Origin: Agrobacterium rosae
GTDB lineage: Bacteria; Pseudomonadota; Alphaproteobacteria; Rhizobiales; Rhizobiaceae
Assembly (NCBI RefSeq): GCF_002915175.1
Contig: NZ_NXEJ01000001.1
Location: 627-64,626, forward strand
Direction of reading: 5' to 3'
DNA: 64,000 bases
The notes under the pieces are model-generated. The model was given only the letters and a program-made list of their open reading frames with translations, ran no database searches and was not told the origin of the DNA. Position numbers and translations under genes: made by a program. This document shows positions 53,348 to 62,727 of this stretch, in pieces; position 1 is the first letter of the stretch, and each line of letters begins with the position of its first letter.

Positions 53348-55191
53348 TCGGCAGCAATCTCCATCGGCGCTTCCGCGTCCAGTTCAATATCAAACCGTGC
53401 ACCACCTTCTGGAAGATTGGTCACGCTGAGACGCCCGCCAAAATCCTTGACGATATTGTAGGAAATGGAAAGCCCAAGACCCAATCCCTTGCCCACGCCC
53501 TTGGTGGAGAAGAACGGATCGAAAATGCGCTCCATGATGGCAGGCGGAACGCCGGGACCATGGTCGCGAATGGAGAGGATGACTTTTTCGCCCTCCAGCC
53601 TCGCAGTCAGATCGATACGGCGATCCTGCAGCCCCTCCACGGCATCGGCGGCGTTGGAAATGATGTTGACCAGGACCTGCTGAAGCCTGACAGGGCCAGC
53701 TTTAACCTGAAGCGGCACCAGCCCGAAATCCACGGTCAATTGCGCATCGGCCGCCTTGAGACGAGCATTGACGATCTCCAGCGTGTCGCTGACCACGGTA
53801 TCCAGCGAGACCGGGCCGAGCTTTTCATTCGGCTTGCGCGCAAAGTTACGCAAGTGCTTGCCGATGGCGGCCATACGGTCGATCAGCCCCGAGATTCGTT
53901 TGAGATTATCGGAGGCCTCGTCAACCCTGCCGCGCTCGATTAGCAACAAGGCGCTTTCGGCATAGGTTTTCGCAGCTGCCAGCGGTTGGTTGAACTCGTG
54001 GGAAAGAGCCGCCGACATTTGCCCGAGCGCTGCCAGCTTCCCAGCCTGGATCAAATCCTTCTGCGTTTTGCGCAACCGCTTTTCGGTTTGACGCCGTTCG
54101 GCAATTTCGTGCTTGATGTCGACATTGACGCGGGCGAGATCGGCGGTGCGCTCTTCTACCCGTCGTTCCAGTTCGGCCTGCGCTTCTGCCTGATGGATCA
54201 ATCTGTCCTGAAGGCTCTTGCGCCGTTGCAGCATTGCGGCAACCAGAGCACCGGCAAGGCAAAGACAAAGAACGACGGCGATCATCGTCGTCTTCACCTG
54301 GGTGCGTATGGAACCGGTGTCCATCAGCATATTGACCGTCCATCCGGCGTCGGGCATGTCCTGCGAGAGAGAAATATACTCCCGGTCCTGCTCACCCTCG
54401 CGGATAGTCATCAGATCATGTTCGCCGAAGGTGCTGTGCGTCACCGCAAGCTGCCTGAGATTAGCGTCCGAATAGCGCCGAGAGCTTTCGGTTCTGGCAA
54501 TGCGTTCGGGTGTCAGCGGCTGGATGGCCGAATAAAGCCATTCCGGTGTTCCCGTCATGAAAATGATGCCTTCGGGATCATTGACGAAGATGCGGTTCTC
54601 GCCATTACCAAAGGATGCCTCTATCCCTTCGATATCCACCTTGAAGACAATGACGCCCTTGATCTCTGCGTTGAAAAGAATGGGCGAGGCAAAATAATAA
54701 CCGCGCTTGTGGGAGGTGGTGCCGAGCGCGAAGAATTTCGATTGCTGCCCCTTCGCAGCGTCCTGAAAATACGGGCGGTAGCTGAAATTCTGGCCGACGA
54801 AGCTCGCTGGGCCATCATAATTGCTGGCAGCGATCGTTTCGCCATCCAGCGTCATGATGTAAATATCGGAGGATTTCAGCAGGTCGTTGATGGACTTCAG
54901 GTAGATATTGGCGCGAAGCCGCAACGACTGCTCCTGCGGATGTGCGACAAGCTCCTCGATATCGTCGTGATCGGCCATCAATGCCGGTAGCGGCTCGTAG
55001 CGGCTCAAATGCCCACCCAGCGCAGAGACCGCCAGCCGCAACGTCGTGGTGCCTTGCGCGGCCACTTCATCGAAATAACTTTCGGCGACGAGATCGCTTC
55101 CTCGGGTCAAGGCGACGCCGCCAAGCCCCAAGCAAACAAGCACGATACCGATCCAGCGATATGTCACCGATCTCCCCCTCCACATTCCCAT
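53344..55191 (-). CDS. DctB-like sensor histidine kinase
   Basis: A membrane kinase of about 615 residues. A first membrane helix (about 10-30) and a second near 290-310 bracket a periplasmic sensor of about 260 residues, the tandem-PAS (dCache) layout of DctB. Then a coiled coil, the H box ALSHEFNQPLAAAKTYAESA, an N box and the GKGLGLGLSISYNIV ATP lid. Start at 55191 (MGMWRGRSVTYRWIG) just before the first helix; the opening extends to 55269. It probably senses an external carboxylate and phosphorylates its partner at 52019-53347. Confidence 0.9.
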   Translation of the reverse strand: MGMWRGRSVTYRWIGIVLVCLGLGGVALTRGSDLVAESYFDEVAAQGTTTLRLAVSALGGHLSRYEPLPALMADHDDIEELVAHPQEQSLRLRANIYLKSINDLLKSSDIYIMTLDGETIAASNYDGPASFVGQNFSYRPYFQDAAKGQQSKFFALGTTSHKRGYYFASPILFNAEIKGVIVFKVDIEGIEASFGNGENRIFVNDPEGIIFMTGTPEWLYSAIQPLTPERIARTESSRRYSDANLRQLAVTHSTFGEHDLMTIREGEQDREYISLSQDMPDAGWTVNMLMDTGSIRTQVKTTMIAVVLCLCLAGALVAAMLQRRKSLQDRLIHQAEAQAELERRVEERTADLARVNVDIKHEIAERRQTEKRLRKTQKDLIQAGKLAALGQMSAALSHEFNQPLAAAKTYAESALLLIERGRVDEASDNLKRISGLIDRMAAIGKHLRNFARKPNEKLGPVSLDTVVSDTLEIVNARLKAADAQLTVDFGLVPLQVKAGPVRLQQVLVNIISNAADAVEGLQDRRIDLTARLEGEKVILSIRDHGPGVPPAIMERIFDPFFSTKGVGKGLGLGLSISYNIVKDFGGRLSVTNLPEGGARFDIELDAEAPMEIAAE

Positions 55192-55257
55192 GTGCAAGTC
55201 TAAGTGGAGGCGCTGGATTTTCCAAGCGTGATCGAACTGCGTGCTGACAAAACAAAA

Positions 55258-55279
55258 AAGCCGACCCAAAGGCCGGCTT
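55258..55279 (-). terminator. Terminator after rpmF
   Basis: AAGCCG (55258-55263) pairs with CGGCTT (55274-55279), extended by CC/GG inside; on the minus strand a T run (TTTTTTGTTTT) follows. Confidence 0.85.
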
Positions 55280-55307
55280 ATTCTTCAATCGAAGACTGCG
55301 CTAAAAA

Positions 55308-55493
55308 TTATGCGCTTTCTTTTGGTGTCAGAACCTGACGGCCACGGTACATGCCGGTCTTCAGGTCGATGTGGTGTGGGCGGCGAAGTTCGCCTGAGTT
55401 CTTGTCTTCAACATAAGTTGCGGACTTCAGGCCATCGGCCGAACGACGCATGCCGCGCTTGGACGGGCTAGTTTTTCTCTTTGGTACTGCCAT
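55308..55493 (-). CDS. rpmF: 50S ribosomal protein L32
   Basis: A 61-residue protein starting [18 protein letters not shown], the canonical L32 opening. Zinc cysteines found in some L32 proteins are absent, as usual in alphaproteobacteria; the tail reads [10 protein letters not shown]. The ATG at 55493 is used because the upstream extension is not conserved. A monocistronic unit closed by the terminator at 55258-55279. Confidence 0.95.
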   Translation of the reverse strand: MAVPKRKTSPSKRGMRRSADGLKSATYVEDKNSGELRRPHHIDLKTGMYRGRQVLTPKESA

Positions 55494-55684
55494 TTGTGTA
55501 ACTCCACTTGAGCGGCGAAACACGGGAACCAGCCAGGACCCAGGCCGAATGTCACATGTTTCTATATCTGAATTTTGGCGCGCTTATACATGCCTCCCAA
55601 GGCTTTGACCAGCCCCGGCGTCGATTTTTTCCAGAATGTCCGAATCGCGGAAGGGTTTCACGCGAAAGCTTTTTCCACTGACTA

Positions 55685-56407
55685 TCAGACTGGATCGAAA
55701 ACGATCAATTCCTCAAAATGCTTCATATCATTGAATTCACAGAATGCTGGTGGGCGCATTTCGAGAACCGGCACGGCGGACCGCAGTTCCTCAAGGCATT
55801 CATCGAGCATTCTTTGCCAGTGCGGCAGGCACCCGGGATCGAACCAGCGCATGATGTAAGCAAAAGTAATGTGAAACTCGTAGGTTTCGTGGTCGGGATG
55901 GCGATAAGAAAACGCGTCGGCAAATGCATTGCGCCATTCTGCAACGGCACGGTCATCCTCTACCGTTGCACCTTTCAACGTCAGGCCAAGCGGTGAAACG
56001 CGGGTTATCTGCATTGCAAAGGCTGGAAGCTGCGGAAAAGCCTGAAGTTTTTTCAGATAGAAATCCGTCATCTCGTCGATGGATGTATCGCCGGGCATCT
56101 CCTTTGGCCAATAGGGCCAGGTGCGGCGATACTCGATGATCCCCTGAAATACGGTCATGTGAAGACTGGAGATGGGGGTGAAAGCCAGATGGCTATGAGC
56201 CTCTGGCATGTCGAGAAGCTGCTTGCGGGCCTTGATGATCGCATATTGGGTGCGTGACCCTTCTGCCAGATGACAGACGACCGTGTTTCCCGGCTCACGC
56301 AGAAATTCGCCGTTCAAATCATACCGGGTTCCAAGATGACGCGGCGGCGCGTCGTTACTGGAGGCGGAGAAGGCGGCAAGCTTCTGTGAAACGAACGGCG
56401 CGTGCAT
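55685..56407 (-). CDS. DUF1868 protein, 2H phosphoesterase-like
   Basis: A 240-residue protein with two H-x-T-type motifs: LHMTVFQGI near residue 82 and FHITFAYIMRWF near 177, the paired signature of the 2H (LigT/cyclic phosphodiesterase) superfamily. DUF1868 members act on RNA or cyclic phosphates in theory; no substrate is established. The ATG at 56407 has AAGGAGC upstream. It lies between rpmF and polA on the same strand. Confidence 0.78.
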   Translation of the reverse strand: MHAPFVSQKLAAFSASSNDAPPRHLGTRYDLNGEFLREPGNTVVCHLAEGSRTQYAIIKARKQLLDMPEAHSHLAFTPISSLHMTVFQGIIEYRRTWPYWPKEMPGDTSIDEMTDFYLKKLQAFPQLPAFAMQITRVSPLGLTLKGATVEDDRAVAEWRNAFADAFSYRHPDHETYEFHITFAYIMRWFDPGCLPHWQRMLDECLEELRSAVPVLEMRPPAFCEFNDMKHFEELIVFDPV

Positions 56408-56478
56408 GGTGCGAAGGCTCCTTGTAAGCAAGGTAGCCTCCTACTCCCGGCACGCGACACTTCAATGACAAGGCACAA

Positions 56479-59478
56479 TCAGTGTGCCTCGTCCCAATTG
56501 GCGGCGGCACGCGCATCTACCTTCAGCGGTACCTTCATGTCGATGGCGGGCATGGCCGCATTTTCCATGATCGACACCACGACCGGCAAGGTCTTGTCGA
56601 TCTCTGCCTCTTCCACTTCGAAAATCAGTTCGTCATGCACCTGTAACAGCATCCGCGCAGAAAGCCGGGCCTCTTCCAGTGCCGGTTCTATACGGATCAT
56701 CGCGCGGCGGATGATATCGGCAGCGGAACCCTGAATGGGCGCATTGATGGCAGCGCGTTCATTGAAGGCGCGCACCGAAGGATTGGACGACTTGATTTCG
56801 GGGTAGTTGATGCGGCGACCAAAGATGGTTTCGACGTAACCCTTGTCGCGCGCGATAGCCTTGGTGTTTTCCATATAGTCGCGGATACCAGGGAAGCGCT
56901 CGAAATATTTCTTGATGTAGTCGCCCGCTTCCGAGCGCCCGATGCTGAGTTGGTTGGCGAGGCCAAACGCGGAAATGCCGTAGATGATGCCGAAGTTGAT
57001 CGCCTTGGCGCGGCGGCGCACTTCGGATGGCATGCCCTCGACCGGAACGCCGAACATTTCCGATGCCGTCATGGCGTGAATATCGATGCCGTTTTCAAAA
57101 GCGTTTCTCAACTGCGGAATATCGGCGACATGGGCAAGAACCCGAAGCTCGATCTGGCTGTAGTCTGCGGACAAAAGCCTGTTGCCGGGCGTGGAGATGA
57201 AAGCGGTGCGAATTTTGCGGCCTTCTGCCGTGCGCACCGGAATGTTCTGAAGGTTGGGTTCAGATGAGGAGAGGCGGCCCGTGGTGGTGGAGGCCAGTGA
57301 ATAGGATGTGTGGACCCGCTTCGTTTCCGGGTGAACGTAGCCCGGCAGGGCATCCGTATAGGTGGATTTCAGCTTGGTCAGCTGACGCCAGTCCACGATC
57401 TTGCGCGGCAGTTCAGCGCCTTCGGCGGCCAGATCTTCCAGAACCTGGGCCGAGGTGGACCATTGCCCGGTCTTGGTTTTGGAACCTCCGGGCAAGCCCA
57501 TTCGTCCAAACAGGATATCACCCAGCTGCTTGGGAGAACCGATATTGAACTTTTCGCCCGCGAGTTCGTAAATCTCTTCTTCGAACGCGGCAGCCTTCTG
57601 TGCAAGTTCGCCGGAGAGGCGCGACAGGATTTGACGGTCGACGGTGATGCCCCGCTCTTCCATGCGAGCAAGAACCGGCAGCAGCGGGCGCTCCAGCCGC
57701 TCGTAGACGGCGGTCAGGCGGTCGGCCACGAGGCGCGGTTTCAGCACCATCCATAGGCGCAGTGTCACATCGGCATCTTCCGCGGCATAGGCGGTTGCCT
57801 TGTCGATATCGACGAAATCGAAGGTGACGCCTGATTTGCCCGAGCCCGCGACATCCTTATAGGCAATCGGCTTATGACCGAGCCAGCGTTCGGACAGGGC
57901 ATCCATGCCGTGCAGCCCCTTGCCCGCTTCCAGCACATAGGACATCAGCATCGTATCATCAAAACTCTGCATGACGATGCCGAGGCGCTTGACCAGCAGG
58001 TAGTCATATTTCAGGTTCTGCGCGATTTTGAGAATGGATGGGTCTTCCAGCAGTCCTTTTAGCCGATCCAGCGCATCGCGTGCCGGAATCTGATCAGGGG
58101 CGAGCTTGATGCCATCACTGAACAGATCGCCGCCCGAACCGGTCTTGTGGGCAATCGGCACATAGGCGGCGATGATTTCCGTGCCTGTCGCATCCTTGCG
58201 ATTGTTGGCAATTGCCAGTGAAAAGCCGACCATTTCGGCCTGCATCGGATCAAGCGAGGTCGTTTCCGTGTCGAAAGCAACGACACCTGTCTCACGGGCC
58301 ATGGCAATCCAGCGATCAAGCTCTTCAATCGTGCGGATGGTCTGATAGGTGGTGATGTCGATCTTCGCAGCAGAGAACATTGCCTCTCGGCTAGAGGCGA
58401 GCGCCGCGGGCGTGCTTCCTTCCAGTGTCGAGGCGATGGCCGACGCGTTTTCGACCGCGCTTTCATCGAGCGACATGGGCTTGTCGCCTGCGGCCTCCGT
58501 TGCCGCATCCAGATCAGGACCGTGAGCCTGCGGTCCACGCTCCACCTGAACATGGGCGGCATCGATGGCTGCGGCATCAGCACCCGTGGTTTCGGCAACG
58601 CGACGGGTGAGCGTGGTAAATTCCATGGCCTTCAGGAAGGCGATGAGCTTGGGGCCATCCTGCGGCTCCAGCGTCAGAGCATCCAGCGGCAATTCCAGCG
58701 GCACATCGGTTCTGAGCGCCACGAGCTGCCGTGAAAGGCGCGCCAGCTCCGCATTGGCAACAATGTTTTCGCGGCGCTTCTGCTGCTTGATTTCGCCAGC
58801 CCGTTCCAGCAGCGTATCGAGATCGCCATATTCACCTAGCAATTGCGCTGCCGTCTTCGGGCCGATGCCGGGAATGCCGGGAATGTTATCGGTCGAGTCG
58901 CCGGTCATGGCTTGCAGGTCGATCATCTTTTCGGGAGCAACGCCCCATTTTTCGATGACATCGGGAACGCCGATCTGCTTGTCCTTCATCGCGTCGTACA
59001 TATGCACGTTGGCGGTGACGAGCTGCATCAGATCCTTGTCGGAAGAAATGATCGTCACATCCGCGCCTATGGCCTCGGCCTGACGGGCGTAAGTGGCGAT
59101 GATATCGTCGGCCTCAAACCCTTCCGTTTCGATGCAGGGCAGATTGAAGGCGCGTGTCGCGTGGCGGATCAAACCGAATTGCGGTACCAGATCTTCCGGC
59201 GGCGCGGAGCGGTTGGCCTTGTAAAGATCGTACAGCTCGTTGCGGAACGTCTTTGAGGAATAGTCGAAAATGACGGCAAAATGCGTGGGCGTTACACCGA
59301 CATCGGTGTTGCGCGCATCCTTCAAAAGCTTCCACAACATATTGCAGAAACCGGAGACGGCATTGACCGGCAATCCATCCGATTTGCGGTTGAGCGCGGG
59401 AATGGCATGGAACGCCCGGAAGATGAACCCGGAGCCGTCTACGAGGAAGAGATGATCGCCTTTTTTCATGGGAAGCAT
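56479..59478 (-). CDS. polA: DNA polymerase I
   Basis: A three-domain repair polymerase of 999 residues. The 5' nuclease (about 1-295) has FLVDGSGFIFRAFHA, GFEADDIIATYA and GDSTDNIPGIPGIGPKTA; the 3'-5' exonuclease (about 370-580) retains its DTETTSLDP acidic motif and YAAEDADVTLRLW; the polymerase (about 610-999) has SADYSQIELRVLAH (motif A), RRAKAINFGIIYGISAFGLA (motif B) and LLQVHDELIFE (motif C). All three activities look intact. Start at 59478; MKKGDHL at 59469 is an alternative. Confidence 0.97.
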   Translation of the reverse strand: MLPMKKGDHLFLVDGSGFIFRAFHAIPALNRKSDGLPVNAVSGFCNMLWKLLKDARNTDVGVTPTHFAVIFDYSSKTFRNELYDLYKANRSAPPEDLVPQFGLIRHATRAFNLPCIETEGFEADDIIATYARQAEAIGADVTIISSDKDLMQLVTANVHMYDAMKDKQIGVPDVIEKWGVAPEKMIDLQAMTGDSTDNIPGIPGIGPKTAAQLLGEYGDLDTLLERAGEIKQQKRRENIVANAELARLSRQLVALRTDVPLELPLDALTLEPQDGPKLIAFLKAMEFTTLTRRVAETTGADAAAIDAAHVQVERGPQAHGPDLDAATEAAGDKPMSLDESAVENASAIASTLEGSTPAALASSREAMFSAAKIDITTYQTIRTIEELDRWIAMARETGVVAFDTETTSLDPMQAEMVGFSLAIANNRKDATGTEIIAAYVPIAHKTGSGGDLFSDGIKLAPDQIPARDALDRLKGLLEDPSILKIAQNLKYDYLLVKRLGIVMQSFDDTMLMSYVLEAGKGLHGMDALSERWLGHKPIAYKDVAGSGKSGVTFDFVDIDKATAYAAEDADVTLRLWMVLKPRLVADRLTAVYERLERPLLPVLARMEERGITVDRQILSRLSGELAQKAAAFEEEIYELAGEKFNIGSPKQLGDILFGRMGLPGGSKTKTGQWSTSAQVLEDLAAEGAELPRKIVDWRQLTKLKSTYTDALPGYVHPETKRVHTSYSLASTTTGRLSSSEPNLQNIPVRTAEGRKIRTAFISTPGNRLLSADYSQIELRVLAHVADIPQLRNAFENGIDIHAMTASEMFGVPVEGMPSEVRRRAKAINFGIIYGISAFGLANQLSIGRSEAGDYIKKYFERFPGIRDYMENTKAIARDKGYVETIFGRRINYPEIKSSNPSVRAFNERAAINAPIQGSAADIIRRAMIRIEPALEEARLSARMLLQVHDELIFEVEEAEIDKTLPVVVSIMENAAMPAIDMKVPLKVDARAAANWDEAH

Positions 59479-59639
59479 GGATAGCGCGGGCCATGGTTGG
59501 CGTCCAGATAAAGTTCTGCGTCAAGCCGAAAACCCACCGTTTGCAGACAGATTGAAAGACCGCGCGATTTTCACCAGAACGTTACTAATTTGTAATCCGG
59601 GCTTCCCTTGAAAAGCCGTATTTGCGGCCTCATTTCTTA

Positions 59640-59784
59640 GAGGACGGCGACTGATCACGCCGTGTCTGATTGCAGGCTCGTCCCCCGCCGCATCAGACCG
59701 GACAAAGGCCTATCCCCCTCTCCGGGCCTTTGTCCTTCAATATAACCGCCATGGCTGTCCCCTCCCGGCCATGGCGGTTTTTTT
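59640..59784 (+). ncRNA. Candidate anti-Shine-Dalgarno small RNA upstream of polA
   Basis: Three hairpins follow one another on the plus strand: GTCTGAT/ATCAGAC (59664-59670/59692-59698, loop with TCCCCCGCC), GACAAAGGCC/GGCCTTTGTC (59701-59710/59725-59734, loop with CCCCCTCTCC) and AACCGCCATGGC/GCCATGGCGGTT (59744-59755/59768-59779, loop with CCCCTCCC), the last followed by seven T. The C/U-rich loops complement Shine-Dalgarno sequence. CTTGAA at 59607-59612 could be the -35. The design fits the alpha-r14/cuckoo RNA type of alphaproteobacteria. The 5' end is approximate. This occupies most of the 406-base gap between polA and marR. Confidence 0.7.
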
Positions 59785-59884
59785 ATGCGCGGTGACGACA
59801 TGCCTCGCGAAAGCCTGTCACTCTACATAGCCTGATATGTAATCGCGGAGAATTAGATCGCCGCATCACGCGCACAGGGGTTAG

Positions 59885-60319
59885 ATGCGTTTTTCGAGAA
59901 ACGATTCGGCGACTTATCTTGCGGCACAGCTTGCAAAGACGTTTTCGAAGGCGCTCAGCAAGCGTGCCGTTGCGCTTGGATTCTCTCCCGGTCAGTTTCC
60001 GATATTGCTTGAACTTTGGCATGAAGATGCATTGACGCAGCGCCAGTTACTGGACCGCGTTGACGTCGAGCAGGCGACGCTGGCCAACACTTTGTCGAGG
60101 ATGGAGCGCGATGGCCTCATTCAGCGCAAGCCCCACCCTAAAGACCGTCGTGCGCAGATCATAGAGTTGACGGAAAGAGGACGTGAACTTGAAATGCAGG
60201 CCATTTCTGCATCCAAGGAAACGGACGATGCCGTCCTGGGAACGCTCTTGAAGTTCGAACGACAATTGCTGCTCGAATATATGAACCGCACGATTGAGGC
60301 GTCCAGAACCGAAACCTGA
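59885..60319 (+). CDS. MarR-family transcriptional regulator
   Basis: A 144-residue winged-helix dimer. Helices QFPILLELWHEDALTQRQLLD and the recognition part VEQATLANTLSRMERDGLIQ (about 59-78), then the wing KPHPKDRRAQIIELTERG, are clear MarR features; the terminal helix serves dimerisation. It precedes the dipeptidase gene by 68 bases and might regulate it or itself. Ligand unknown. Confidence 0.9.
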   Translation: MRFSRNDSATYLAAQLAKTFSKALSKRAVALGFSPGQFPILLELWHEDALTQRQLLDRVDVEQATLANTLSRMERDGLIQRKPHPKDRRAQIIELTERGRELEMQAISASKETDDAVLGTLLKFERQLLLEYMNRTIEASRTET

Positions 60320-60387
60320 ATTTCCGGCTCGAAACTGCGCGGCCTTTGCTCTATCCTGTTTTGATCTTTGCATGACAGGATCGCGTA

Positions 60388-61779
60388 ATGACTGACATTT
60401 CTCCCGTACTTTCGGCGGTTGACGATAACATCAATTCCAGCCTCGAGCGGCTTTTCGAACTGGTCCGCGTCAAATCGATTTCCACCGACCCGGCCTATAA
60501 GGCAGAATGCCGCAAGGCTGCCGACTGGTTGGTCCGGGATTTGACGAGCCTCGGTTTCAACGCCTCGATCCGTGATACCCCCGGTCACCCAATGGTCGTT
60601 GCCCATCATGATGGCGCAACACCCGATGCACCCCATGTGCTGTTTTACGGTCACTATGATGTGCAGCCGGTTGATCCCATTGACCTTTGGGAAAACGATC
60701 CGTTCGATCCGGCGATCAAGGATATCGGCGCGGGTCGGCAGGTGCTGACCGGTCGTGGCACATCCGATGACAAGGGCCAGCTGATGACCTTCGTTGAAGC
60801 GTGCCGAGCCTATAAGCAGGTCCATGGCTCGCTGCCGCTTCGCATTACCATTCTGTTTGAAGGTGAAGAAGAATCCGGCTCGCCATCTCTGAAGCCGTTC
60901 CTGGACGCCAATGCGGAGGAGTTGAAGGCCGATTACGCGCTGGTCTGCGATACCAGCATGTGGGACCGTGAGACACCGGCCATTGCGGCTGCCTTGCGCG
61001 GCCTCGTGGGCGAGGAGATCGTTATAACCGCCGCAGACCGTGATCTCCATTCCGGCCTCTTTGGTGGTGCCGCCGCCAACCCAATCCATCTCCTCACACA
61101 TATTCTTGCCGGTCTTCACGACGAGACGGGCCGCGTGACACTTCCCGGTTTTTATGATGGCGTCGAGGAAACGCCTGCCAACATCAAGGCATCGTGGGAC
61201 AATCTCGGTCGCACGGCGGAGTCATTTTTGGGTGAAGTCGGCTTGTCCATTCCGGCGGGGGAAAAGGGACGGTCTGTTCTCGAATTGACCTGGGCGCGGC
61301 CGACGGCGGAAGTCAACGGCATCATTGGTGGCTACACCGGCGAGGGCTTCAAGACCGTCATTGCGGCCAAAGCGTCCGCCAAGATTTCATTCCGCCTTGT
61401 CGGCGCGCAGGACCCGGCCGCAATCCGCGAGAGCTTCCGTGCCTATGTCCGCTCGAAAATCCCGGCCGATTGCTCGGTGGACTTTCATGAGCATGGCGGC
61501 TCGCCTGCCATTCAGCTCTCTTACGATTCTCCAGCTCTGACAAAAGCAAAGAACGCGCTGTCGGATGAGTGGGCAAAACCTGCCGTGGTCATCGGCATGG
61601 GCGGATCCATACCTATTGTCGGTGACTTTCAAAAGATGCTTGGAATGGATTCGTTGATGATCGGCTTTGGGCTGACAGATGATCGCATCCACTCGCCAAA
61701 TGAGAAGTACGACCTGCAATCCTTCCACAAAGGCATTCGCTCGTGGGTCAGAATTTTGGCAGCACTGGGCGGCAAATGA
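60388..61779 (+). CDS. M20-family metallodipeptidase
   Basis: A cytoplasmic zinc peptidase of 463 residues in the ArgE/DapE/carnosinase group. Metal ligands appear in FYGHYDVQP (His89, Asp91), GRGTSDDKGQL near 125 and FEGEEESGS near 157 (catalytic Glu next to a ligand), with a dimerisation lid in the middle and a late His in GLTDDRIHSPNE near 437. The length and the YDVQPVDP and SDDKGQ motifs favour general dipeptidase over DapE. Followed directly by a strong terminator. Confidence 0.9.
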   Translation: MTDISPVLSAVDDNINSSLERLFELVRVKSISTDPAYKAECRKAADWLVRDLTSLGFNASIRDTPGHPMVVAHHDGATPDAPHVLFYGHYDVQPVDPIDLWENDPFDPAIKDIGAGRQVLTGRGTSDDKGQLMTFVEACRAYKQVHGSLPLRITILFEGEEESGSPSLKPFLDANAEELKADYALVCDTSMWDRETPAIAAALRGLVGEEIVITAADRDLHSGLFGGAAANPIHLLTHILAGLHDETGRVTLPGFYDGVEETPANIKASWDNLGRTAESFLGEVGLSIPAGEKGRSVLELTWARPTAEVNGIIGGYTGEGFKTVIAAKASAKISFRLVGAQDPAAIRESFRAYVRSKIPADCSVDFHEHGGSPAIQLSYDSPALTKAKNALSDEWAKPAVVIGMGGSIPIVGDFQKMLGMDSLMIGFGLTDDRIHSPNEKYDLQSFHKGIRSWVRILAALGGK

Positions 61780-61783
61780 CATA

Positions 61784-61818
61784 AAAGCGCCGCCGGGTTT
61801 TCCCGGCGGCGCTTTATA
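61784..61818 (+). terminator. Terminator after the M20 dipeptidase
   Basis: AAAGCGCCGCCGGG (61784-61797) pairs perfectly with CCCGGCGGCGCTTT (61802-61815) around TTTT. The T run is short (CTTTATAG), but the 14-bp stem makes it a good terminator. Confidence 0.85.
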
Positions 61819-62170
61819 GAGGGCTCGTTGCCTTAAAAAGCAAAAAGGCCGGGCAAGCCCGACCTTTCCTACCGTTTTTGCTTCAGTGCCAGTACATCCG
61901 TGGTCAAAGTGCATAAAACGGTTTGGTGTCTCAGCACGGCGCCAACTAAATTTGCTGTCGCTCGCGTCTTCAGAAAACAGACTGCCTTGCTTTGGTTAAT
62001 CTTTGGTTAACGCACAAGAAGCAATCTATCGGCTCTTCGGACGATTGCCCGAAACACTCATGAAGCCAATATTGGTATGGTGCGGACTGTTTACAAGTCC
62101 GCAAATCCTGTTTTTTAGAAAAATCGAATGGACTGCGTCGAGATTGACTGGCTTTGCCGAGCAGACAAAT
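61819..62170. other. Intergenic region with two hairpins, no gene seen
   Basis: A dyad at 61844-61867 (GGGC/GCCC core) and a stem TGCGGACT (62079-62086) / AGTCCGCA (62096-62103) are present; the second is followed, nine bases later, by TTTTTT and could end a short plus-strand transcript. A repeated TTGGTTAA appears near 61990-62010. Small plus openings here lack ribosome sites and known motifs. Confidence 0.45.
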
Positions 62171-62198
62171 AAAAAAGGCCGGAAAAAATCCGGCCTTT
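62171..62198 (-). terminator. Terminator of the cold-shock gene
   Basis: AAAGGCCGG (62174-62182) pairs with CCGGCCTTT (62190-62198); on the minus strand TTTTTT follows the stem. Clear Rho-independent terminator. Confidence 0.9.
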
Positions 62199-62243
62199 CA
62201 AAATCTTATTCAAGCCAGCCAAGTGCCGGCCGAGAACGCCAAA

Positions 62244-62453
62244 TTAGGCAGCGACGATGCTGTCTGCAGACATCTTGCCCGAGCGACGGTCCTGAACGAG
62301 TTCATAGGTGATCTTCTGACCATCCTTGAGGCCGTTCAAGCCAGCGCGCTCAACAGCGGAAATGTGCACGAATACGTCCTGTGCGCCATCGTCAGGCTGA
62401 ATGAAGCCGTAGCCCTTAGTTGCGTTAAACCACTTTACTGTACCAGTCGCCAT
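62244..62453 (-). CDS. Cold-shock-domain protein (CspA family)
   Basis: A 69-residue OB-fold RNA/DNA chaperone: [20 protein letters not shown] carries RNP1 (KGYGFI) and [10 protein letters not shown] is RNP2. Single domain, no extension. The start ATG has GGAAGGAAC upstream and a leader of unknown length. Members melt mRNA structure, many induced on cold shock; whether this one is cold-induced cannot be told from sequence. Confidence 0.95.
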   Translation of the reverse strand: MATGTVKWFNATKGYGFIQPDDGAQDVFVHISAVERAGLNGLKDGQKITYELVQDRRSGKMSADSIVAA

Positions 62454-62727
62454 AACGATGTTCCTTCCGTTGGCAAATTACGTTTGCACTGAAAATCAGC
62501 GCGGTGTTCTCGAATTTGAAGGAAAGATCGTCGTATGCGTCTCAAAAAGACGTCGAAGCTCTGGTCGTCAAACAAATATCGATGGCGCAGAATTAATGTC
62601 GCACATCGGATATGTCAAGTTTCTTTGATGAGGTTCGGCGTCCCGAAACCAAGCTTTTTTCCATCCGCGCGTGTCGAATTTCGCAGCGATTACTAACGTC
62701 TGGCTCGTCGATGATTAGAAGTAGAAA
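62454..62727. other. Intergenic region before the cold-shock gene
   Basis: Contains the cold-shock leader and promoter (minus). On the plus strand an imperfect stem GGTTCGG / CCCGAAACC near 62634-62652 followed by TTTTTT looks like a terminator of an unknown short transcript or a bidirectional stop. No coding region is supported. Confidence 0.4.
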
